The notes under the pieces were generated by a model. The model did not search any database. It had not been told where the DNA came from and saw only the letters and a list, made by a program, of their open reading frames with translations. 27,086 nt of DNA from assembly GCA_050248795.1 (NCBI GenBank), contig JBFWRS010000043.1:1-27086 (forward strand), written 5' to 3'. The stretch comes from CAZTDU01 sp050248795. GTDB lineage: Bacteria; Pseudomonadota; Gammaproteobacteria; Burkholderiales; SG8-39. The position numbers were made by a program, and so were the translations under genes. This document shows, piece by piece, positions 8,846 to 13,970 of the stretch (position 1 is its first letter; every line of letters starts with the position of its first letter).

Positions 8846-9295
8846 TCAAAGGGAGAAGTCCTCCATGCCCGGAGGCGGCGCCGTGATGCCGCCGAGCGCG
8901 CCGGCAAGCTTCGCGCTCCACACGCCGTGGTCCCACAACTCGAAGTAATGCCCCTGCCCGAACAGCGTCGCTTCGCGCTCGAGCTTCGCGTGCATGCGCA
9001 GCGCGGGCGACACGAGCACCCGACCGGAAGCATCGGGCGCGACGTGCTCCTCGAAGCCGAGCAGCAGGCGCTTCCACCAGGACGCTTGTGTGTTGAAGGC
9101 GGGAAAGGTCTCTACCTTCGCGCGTACCGGTTCCCACGCGGACTCGGGGTAGATCAGCACGCAACCGTCGGGATGGGCGGTAAGCACGAGCTGGCGCGAG
9201 GTGGCGAACAGGCCGTCGCGATGGCGCGTCGGCACGGCCAGCCGGCCCTTGGGATCGAGCGTGATGACCGTCGCGCCGTGAAACGTCCCACCCAT
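8846..9295 (-). CDS. mraZ: Transcriptional regulator / dcw cluster repressor MraZ
   Basis: MraZ is a DNA-binding protein with two SpoVT/AbrB-like half-domains. In E. coli it represses the dcw operon by binding repeats in its own promoter. From ATG 9295 the product is 149 residues. The two half-domain signatures are present: ITLDPKGRLAVPTRHRD near the N-terminus, and VAPDASGRVLVSPALR in the second half. An ATG at 9349 would add 18 residues that do not fit the family and would run into the promoter region. The ATG at 9295 has a GGGAGG ribosome binding site 9 bases upstream, which decides the start. It is first in the division cluster, and the candidate operator lies about 50 bases upstream. Confidence 0.95.
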   Translation of the reverse strand: MGGTFHGATVITLDPKGRLAVPTRHRDGLFATSRQLVLTAHPDGCVLIYPESAWEPVRAKVETFPAFNTQASWWKRLLLGFEEHVAPDASGRVLVSPALRMHAKLEREATLFGQGHYFELWDHGVWSAKLAGALGGITAPPPGMEDFSL

Positions 9296-9304
9296 TCCCG
9301 GATT

Positions 9305-9310
9305 CCTCCC
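9305..9310 (-). promoter_or_regulatory. Ribosome binding site of mraZ
   Basis: GGGAGG on the minus strand lies 9 bases before the ATG at 9295. It decides between this start and the in-frame ATG at 9349, which has no such element. Confidence 0.7.
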
Positions 9311-9344
9311 GTTTGCGCCTGGCCACCCCTGAAATACAGGAATT

Positions 9345-9370
9345 GCCACTTTTTTCTACGTTTTTCCACT
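9345..9370 (-). promoter_or_regulatory. Candidate MraZ-binding box (10-bp-period repeats)
   Basis: Read on the minus strand there are three repeats, GTGGAAAAAC, GTAGAAAAAA and GTGGCAATTC. Their GTGG/GTAG cores sit at 9366-9369, 9356-9359 and 9346-9349, exactly 10 bases apart. E. coli MraZ binds TGGG-type repeats with the same 10-base period upstream of mraZ, so this position, strand and period fit an autoregulatory operator. The middle repeat has A in place of G. The repeats overlap the proposed -10 element, which fits repression. Confidence 0.65.
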
Positions 9371-9397
9371 TTATTCGAAATCAGGTTGACCGGTCAA
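9368..9397 (-). promoter_or_regulatory. Candidate sigma70 promoter of the dcw operon
   Basis: On the minus strand, TTGACC (9397-9392) matches the -35 consensus at 5 of 6 positions. It is followed after 18 bases by TAAAGT (9373-9368), which matches the -10 at 4 of 6. Transcription would begin about 65 bases before the mraZ start. The -35 is half of a perfect palindrome at 9386-9397, and the -10 overlaps the MraZ-type repeats. Prediction by eye only. Confidence 0.45.
9386..9397. repeat. Perfect 12-base palindrome TTGACCGGTCAA over the dcw -35
   Basis: TTGACCGGTCAA is identical to its own reverse complement. It contains the proposed dcw -35 hexamer, so it could be an operator for a dimeric regulator. 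The spacing between the divergent mraZ and pcaI genes would let a bound protein affect either side. No regulator family is assigned. Confidence 0.4.
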
Positions 9398-9558
9398 GGC
9401 ATTTCTTTAGACGAGACAATGACTTAGGGAACAAATCCAGGATGAAAGCCAAAAACTAAAATTGCTTTAATTCAAATATTTAACGCGGACAGTGGATGTG
9501 ATTTCTGGAAGTGCACGTCGCGTTAGCGGGCACTAACAAGCGCGCTGCGTCCGTGTGC

Positions 9559-9564
9559 TAGATT
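9559..9564 (+). promoter_or_regulatory. Possible -10 element of pcaIJ
   Basis: TAGATT is preceded by a TG one base upstream (extended -10 pattern) and lies 6 bases before the pcaI ATG. There is no convincing -35. A start site at the usual distance would fall on or next to the ATG, so the transcript could be leaderless. This fits with the absence of any Shine-Dalgarno before pcaI. An imperfect-operator-like inverted repeat, GTTAG-N6-CTAAC (9522-9537), lies just upstream. Confidence 0.25.
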
Positions 9565-9570
9565 CGCCCG

Positions 9571-10254
9571 ATGATCGACAAGTTCTATCCCACGCCAGCA
9601 GCGGCGCTGGCCGATGTGCAGGACGGGGCGACGGTGATGATCGGCGGCTTCGGCAACGCCGGCATGCCCACCGCGCTGATCAATGCGCTGGTCGCGCGCG
9701 GCGCACGCGGCCTCACCGTCGTCAACAACAACGCCGGCAACGGCGACTCGGGCCTCGCGGCGCTGATCGCCGCAGGCTGCGTGCGCAAGGTGATCTGCTC
9801 CTTCCCGCGGCAGTCGGATTCGTGGCATTTCGACAAGCGCTATCGCGCTGGCGAAATCGAGCTCGAACTGGTGCCGCAGGGCACGCTCGCCGAGCGTATC
9901 CGCGCCGCCGGCGCCGGCATCGGTGCGTTCTACACGCGCACTGCATTCGGCACCAGGCTCGCGGAAGGCAAGGAGACGCGCCGCATAGGTGATCGCGACT
10001 ACGTGCTCGAGTACCCGATCCACGCCGACTTCGCGCTGATCCGCGCGGAACGCGCCGACCGCTGGGGAAACCTGACCTACCGCAAGACGGCGCGCAACTT
10101 CGGGCCGATCATGGCGGCGGCGGCGAGGTGCACCGTCGTGCAGGTGCGCCATGCGGCCGCACTCGGCGACATCGACCCGGAGGCGGTAGTGACCCCCGGC
10201 ATCTTCGTGCAGCGCATCGTGCACATTCCGGCAGCGGCGGCCATGGCCGCCTGA
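9571..10254 (+). CDS. pcaI: 3-oxoadipate CoA-transferase subunit A
   Basis: Subunit A of the class I CoA-transferase that moves CoA from succinyl-CoA to 3-oxoadipate in the beta-ketoadipate pathway for aromatic degradation. The 227-residue product has the glycine-rich GGFGNAGMP near residues 25-33, VNNNAGNGDSGLAALI, and CSFPRQSDSW. It also has ELELVPQGTLAERIRAAGAGIGAFYT and DRWGNLTYRKTARNFGPIMA, all characteristic of PcaI/CatI-type subunits. Acetoacetate (ScoA/AtoD) and glutaconate (GctA) relatives are the alternatives, but the SFPRQSDSW stretch favours 3-oxoadipate. No Shine-Dalgarno is visible before the ATG. pcaJ follows after 11 bases. No other pca genes are in the window. Confidence 0.88.
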   Translation: MIDKFYPTPAAALADVQDGATVMIGGFGNAGMPTALINALVARGARGLTVVNNNAGNGDSGLAALIAAGCVRKVICSFPRQSDSWHFDKRYRAGEIELELVPQGTLAERIRAAGAGIGAFYTRTAFGTRLAEGKETRRIGDRDYVLEYPIHADFALIRAERADRWGNLTYRKTARNFGPIMAAAARCTVVQVRHAAALGDIDPEAVVTPGIFVQRIVHIPAAAAMAA

Positions 10255-10265
10255 GGGAGAACGCA

Positions 10266-10922
10266 TTGAAGAAACTCGACCGCAACCAGATCGCCGCCCG
10301 CGTCGCCCGGGACATCCCCGAAGGCGCATACGTGAATCTCGGCATCGGCCTGCCGACGCTGGTCGCAGGGCACCTGCCCAAGGGGCGCGAAATCCTGTTG
10401 CACAGCGAGAACGGCGTGCTCGGCATCGGTCCGCGACCGGCGCCGGGCGAGGTGGACGAAGACCTGATCGACGCGGGCAAGGAACCCGTTACGCTGCTCG
10501 CGGGCGGCAGCTTCTTCCACCATGCCGACTCATTCGCGATGATCCGCGGCGGACACATCGACATCTGCGTGCTGGGTGCGTTCCAGGTTTCGGCGCGCGG
10601 CGACCTCGCGAACTGGCATACCGGGGCGGCGGACGCGATCCCCGCAGTCGGCGGCGCGATGGACCTCGCCGTGGGCGCGAAGTCCGTGTTCGTGATGATG
10701 GAACACGTGACGAAGAAGGGGGAACCGAAAATCGTCGCCGACTGCGCGTACCCGCTCACCGGCGTGCGCTGCGTCAGCAGGATCTACACGGATCTCGCCG
10801 TGATCGACGTACTGCCCGAGGGCCTGCAGATCGTCGACATGGTCGACGGACTGGAGTTCGGCGAACTGCAGCGCCTGACGGCGGCGCCGCTGCTGCCCGC
10901 TAAGGGCGCGCGCGCCGCTTAA
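10266..10922 (+). CDS. pcaJ: 3-oxoadipate CoA-transferase subunit B
   Basis: Subunit B, the catalytic subunit of the 3-oxoadipate:succinyl-CoA transferase. The 218-residue product contains GAYVNLGIGLPTLVA (about 20-34) and LHSENGVLGIGP, in which Glu48 is the expected catalytic glutamate that forms the CoA thioester. It also has FFHHADSFAMIRGGHIDICVLGAFQVSA, NWHTG, and the conserved MDLAVGAKSVFVMMEHVTKKG. The start is TTG at 10266, preceded by GAGGGAGA at good spacing. No ATG exists near the conserved N-terminus, and the long open extension upstream is a shadow over pcaI. The stop is 11 bases from the convergent pilU stop. Confidence 0.9.
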   Translation: MKKLDRNQIAARVARDIPEGAYVNLGIGLPTLVAGHLPKGREILLHSENGVLGIGPRPAPGEVDEDLIDAGKEPVTLLAGGSFFHHADSFAMIRGGHIDICVLGAFQVSARGDLANWHTGAADAIPAVGGAMDLAVGAKSVFVMMEHVTKKGEPKIVADCAYPLTGVRCVSRIYTDLAVIDVLPEGLQIVDMVDGLEFGELQRLTAAPLLPAKGARAA

Positions 10923-10933
10923 CCCGACGCGAC

Positions 10934-12121
10934 CTACTTGAGCTGGGGGTCCTTCTTGATCCCGAGCTTGCGCGTCAGGTCGCGCTCGAGCGACAGGTCC
11001 GCGGCGCCCTGGACCATCGCGTCGACGCCCTTCGCGTCCTTGCCTTCGAGCTTGAACTTCAGGCGCAGGTCGTTCACCGCGTCGGCGTTGCGCAGCGCCT
11101 CCTCCATCGTGATGGCGTTCGATTGCACGAGGTCGAACAGCGCCTGGTCGAAGGTCTGCATGCCGATCTCCTTCGACTTGACCATTGCATCCTTGATCGC
11201 CCCCACTTCGCCCTTGAAGATGAGGTCCGAGATCAGCGCCGACTGCAGCAGGATCTCGATCGCGGCGATCCGGCCCTTGCCGTCGGCACGGCGGATCAGG
11301 CGCTGCGAAATCACCGCGCGCAGGTTCAGCGACAGGTCCATCAGTACCTGCGCGCGCTTTTCCTCGGGAAAGAAGTTGAGGATGCGGTCGATCGTCTGGT
11401 TGGAATTGTTGGCGTGCAGCGTCGCCATCGCGAGGTGGCCGGTCTCGGCGAACGCGATCGCGTGTTCCATGGTCTCGCGGTCACGCACTTCGCCGATGAA
11501 GATCACGTCAGGCGCCTGGCGCAGCGCATTCTTCAGGGCGTTGTTCCATCCGTGCGTGTCGCGGCCCACCTCGCGGTGGCTGATCAGCGACTTGATGTTC
11601 CTGTGCACGAACTCGATCGGGTCCTCGATCGTGATGATATGGTCGGTCGCATTCTCGTTGCGGTGGTGGATCATCGCCGCGAGGGACGTCGATTTGCCGG
11701 AACCCGTGCCCCCCGCCATCAGCACGAGGCCGCGCTTGGCCATCGCGATCTCCTTCAGGCGATCCGGCAGCTTCATGCCGTCTATCGTCGGGATCTCGGT
11801 CGGGATGGTGCGGATCACCGCGCTCACGCAGTCCTGCTGCATGAAGACGTTGACGCGGAAGCGCCCGACCCCCTCGGGGCTGATGGCGAAATTGCACTCG
11901 CGCTCGCTCTCAAACTCGGCACGCTGCTTCTCGCCCATGATCGCGTAGGCCAGCGCCTTCGTCTGCGCGGCGGCGAGCTTCTGCTGCGCCACCGGGGTGA
12001 TTTTGCCGTCGATCTTGATCGACGGCGGAAAATCGTCCGCAATGAATAGGTCGGAGCCCTTGCGGCTCACCATCAGCTTCAAGAGCTCCTGGACGTACTT
12101 GGCTGCCTGTTCGTCGTTCAT
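10934..12121 (-). CDS. pilU: Type IV pilus retraction-associated ATPase PilU
   Basis: PilU is a hexameric cytoplasmic ATPase that assists PilT in retracting type IV pili during twitching motility. The 395-residue product has the N-terminal PAS-like domain with GSDLFIADDFPPSIKIDGKI (about 22-41) and the Walker A motif GGTGSGKST (137-145). The Asp box is TIEDPIEF, Walker B is DVIFIGEVRD (about 205-214), and the His box is HLAMATLHA (229-237). The GMQTFDQALF stretch and the longer C-terminal tail match PilU rather than PilT. ATG 12121 is preceded by AAGGGAG at 7 bases. pilT, usually next to pilU, is not in this window. pilU converges on pcaJ. Confidence 0.92.
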   Translation of the reverse strand: MNDEQAAKYVQELLKLMVSRKGSDLFIADDFPPSIKIDGKITPVAQQKLAAAQTKALAYAIMGEKQRAEFESERECNFAISPEGVGRFRVNVFMQQDCVSAVIRTIPTEIPTIDGMKLPDRLKEIAMAKRGLVLMAGGTGSGKSTSLAAMIHHRNENATDHIITIEDPIEFVHRNIKSLISHREVGRDTHGWNNALKNALRQAPDVIFIGEVRDRETMEHAIAFAETGHLAMATLHANNSNQTIDRILNFFPEEKRAQVLMDLSLNLRAVISQRLIRRADGKGRIAAIEILLQSALISDLIFKGEVGAIKDAMVKSKEIGMQTFDQALFDLVQSNAITMEEALRNADAVNDLRLKFKLEGKDAKGVDAMVQGAADLSLERDLTRKLGIKKDPQLK

Positions 12122-12187
12122 GTCGCGGCTCCCTTAGTGGTCGACCGGCGAGTCCGGCAGTGCCGGCCCGCAGGGCGCTCTGCGCAG

Positions 12188-12193
12188 ATTATA
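12188..12193 (-). promoter_or_regulatory. Possible -10 element for pilU
   Basis: A perfect TATAAT hexamer lies on the minus strand in the divergent gap between pilU and the phosphatase-like gene, and would give a leader of about 60 bases before pilU. No good -35 is found at 16-18 bases. On the plus strand the same AT patch (TATATA/TATAGA) could serve the other gene. Confidence 0.35.
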
Positions 12194-12240
12194 TAGAACA
12201 GCGGTTGCCTGGCCTGCCTTGCTGCGCCAAACTACGCCCC

Positions 12241-12837
12241 ATGCCCTTCGATATCGACCGCGCCTTCACCTTCTATTTCGTGCGCCACGGCGTCACGGAC
12301 CTCAACTTCCGCGGCCTGCGCTGCGGCGGCGACATGGACATTCCGTTGAAGGACCTGGGCTGCGACCAGGCATACCTGCTCGGCAAGCAGATCGCGCAAC
12401 TTGGCCTGGGCATCGAGCGCATCGTTGCCAGCGACCTGATCCGCACGCGGCAGACGGCGCTCATCATGAGCGGCGTCCTCGGCGGAATTCCGGTCGAGAC
12501 CGAGCCGCTGCTGAACGAACGCCACCTCGGCGAATGGAACGGCAAGCCGATCGCCGAGAACGAGCAGATGCTGAAGGACGGCATGACCCCGCCCGGCGGC
12601 GAATCGGAGGCGGAATTCACCGCGCGCATCACGCGGGCTCTGGAAGAGCTGCGCCCCAAGCTCGCCAGCAGGATCCTGCTCGTCAGCAGCCGCGGCGTCG
12701 GCCGCATCGTCAATTCGGTGATGGGCGGCGAGGGGCGGCTCGCGGTCGCAAACGGCGAGGTGGTGGAGTTTTCCGGCGTGCCCGCCCCGCAGGGCGGCTT
12801 CAGGCTAAGGGTGCATCGCCCGCATCAGGTGGGCTGA
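12241..12837 (+). CDS. Histidine-phosphatase-fold protein lacking the second catalytic His
   Basis: A 198-residue member of the histidine phosphatase (phosphoglycerate mutase-like) superfamily, presumably cytoplasmic. Seen are the nucleophile motif FVRHG (His16), SDLIRTRQTA with the phosphate-pocket Arg, and LNERHLGEWNG with the conserved Glu. The family normally has a second catalytic His in a VSHGG motif. Here the aligned stretch reads LLVSSRGVGRIV, with Ser150 and Arg151 and no His. The protein may therefore be inactive, or may bind rather than cleave its phosphoester. ATG 12241 was chosen because the RHG motif then falls at the usual distance from the N-terminus. An upstream start at 12160 would add 27 residues. 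It overlaps the end of the convergent hydrolase gene by 13 bases. Confidence 0.85.
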   Translation: MPFDIDRAFTFYFVRHGVTDLNFRGLRCGGDMDIPLKDLGCDQAYLLGKQIAQLGLGIERIVASDLIRTRQTALIMSGVLGGIPVETEPLLNERHLGEWNGKPIAENEQMLKDGMTPPGGESEAEFTARITRALEELRPKLASRILLVSSRGVGRIVNSVMGGEGRLAVANGEVVEFSGVPAPQGGFRLRVHRPHQVG

Positions 12838-13970
12838 GGCGACAGCGGCGCCAGTGCATGCGGCGGCTGCGCCGTCGCCGAATCGCCGCGCAGCGTGGCG
12901 TGCAGCACCGTCCACTCCCCCGCCAGGTGCTCCCTGCCCAGCAGCCAGTCGCGCACGAACGCGGTCTGGTTGCGGTCTGACAGGACCGGCGTGTGCCCGG
13001 TGTCGGGCACGTGCATCACCATCACCGGCTTGGTCTTCTGCATGCGCTGGATCGTCTCGGAAAGCAGCGCGTCGGACATCATGCCGTGGATCAGCAGGAT
13101 CGGGCAGCGCAGCTTCTTCCAGTGGTTCCATTGCACCAGGCTTTTCTGCGCGTCCTTGCGGTATGCCTGCATCGCGCGGATGTCGTAGCGGTATACGCGC
13201 CCGCCATCCTCGTCGGACCAGCGGGTCTGGTGGAACGTGATGTTGAAACGGATGTCGTCGCTGATCGGCCCGTCGTTCTTCTGCGAAGCGCCCACCCGGC
13301 GCAGCAGCTCCGAAGGCTCGCGGAAGACGTAGAAGCGCGCCAGCGTCTCCGAGCGGCGCTTGCGGCGGGCGCGCGGGATGTAGGGGCCGATGTCGTTCAG
13401 GATCAGCCGCTGCACCAGCTTCGGGTAGCGCGCCGCGAGCTCTATCGCGACGCTGCCGCCGAGCGAGGAGCCGAGCACGATCACCGGCTTGCCCAGGTGC
13501 TCGATCAGCTGCCGCACCTGCTCGACATAGGTACCCAGCGAATAGTCGCGCTCGTCCGCCATCCAGCCGGACAGCCCGCGCCCCAGCCAGTCCATGCTGA
13601 CGATGCGAAAGTCGCTGCGCAGGTCGGCGGCAAGGTAGTTGAAGCGCATTGCCGAATTCGCCACGCCGCCGCAGCAAAGCACGATCGGCCGGCCCGGGTC
13701 GCCCCAGTCGGTGTAGGCGACCCTGACCGAGTAGGGCTTCTGCAGGCGCTTGGGAACCCCGCGCTGCAGCTTTACCGGATGCACATAGTCGAAGTAGCGC
13801 AGTGCGAACTCGTCGTTGAAGCGGCCGACGAGGCGCCGCGCCATCGATATGTACTCGTCCCAGTTGGTGAGTACGTGGCGCCTGCCGGGGACCGGCGGTT
13901 CCCAGTCGGGCCTGACCCGGAGAGACCTGGACCCGCCTGCCGGGCGGCGCTTTCGCCGCGCCGGCGTCAC
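12825..13970 (-). CDS. Alpha/beta hydrolase
   Basis: A probable serine hydrolase with a complete triad. The 381-residue product has the oxyanion-hole region CCGGVANSAMRF (99-110) and the nucleophile elbow GSSLGG (Ser169). The acid is likely Asp300 in LLIHGMMSD, and the base is His326 in DTGHTPV. MDWLGRGLSG follows strand 4, as in many esterases and epoxide-hydrolase-like enzymes. The substrate is unknown. A basic, proline-containing N-terminal stretch of about 35 residues precedes the domain. GTG 13970 overlaps the kinase stop (GTGA), so the gene is probably translated together with the kinase. ATG 13844 would trim 42 residues and is the alternative. The tail-to-tail overlap with the phosphatase-fold gene is 13 bases. 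Confidence 0.85.
   Translation of the reverse strand: MTPARRKRRPAGGSRSLRVRPDWEPPVPGRRHVLTNWDEYISMARRLVGRFNDEFALRYFDYVHPVKLQRGVPKRLQKPYSVRVAYTDWGDPGRPIVLCCGGVANSAMRFNYLAADLRSDFRIVSMDWLGRGLSGWMADERDYSLGTYVEQVRQLIEHLGKPVIVLGSSLGGSVAIELAARYPKLVQRLILNDIGPYIPRARRKRRSETLARFYVFREPSELLRRVGASQKNDGPISDDIRFNITFHQTRWSDEDGGRVYRYDIRAMQAYRKDAQKSLVQWNHWKKLRCPILLIHGMMSDALLSETIQRMQKTKPVMVMHVPDTGHTPVLSDRNQTAFVRDWLLGREHLAGEWTVLHATLRGDSATAQPPHALAPLSPQPT

Noticed and set aside
10905..10916. GGCGCGCGCGCC palindrome at the end of pcaJ as a terminator
   Set aside because: Alternating GC within coding sequence, with no loop and no T-tract. It reads as Arg/Ala codons.
12206..12222. TGGC...TTGC pattern resembling a sigma54 promoter before the phosphatase-fold gene
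   Set aside because: Only 5 bases separate the two elements where the consensus needs 7, and no activator site is visible.
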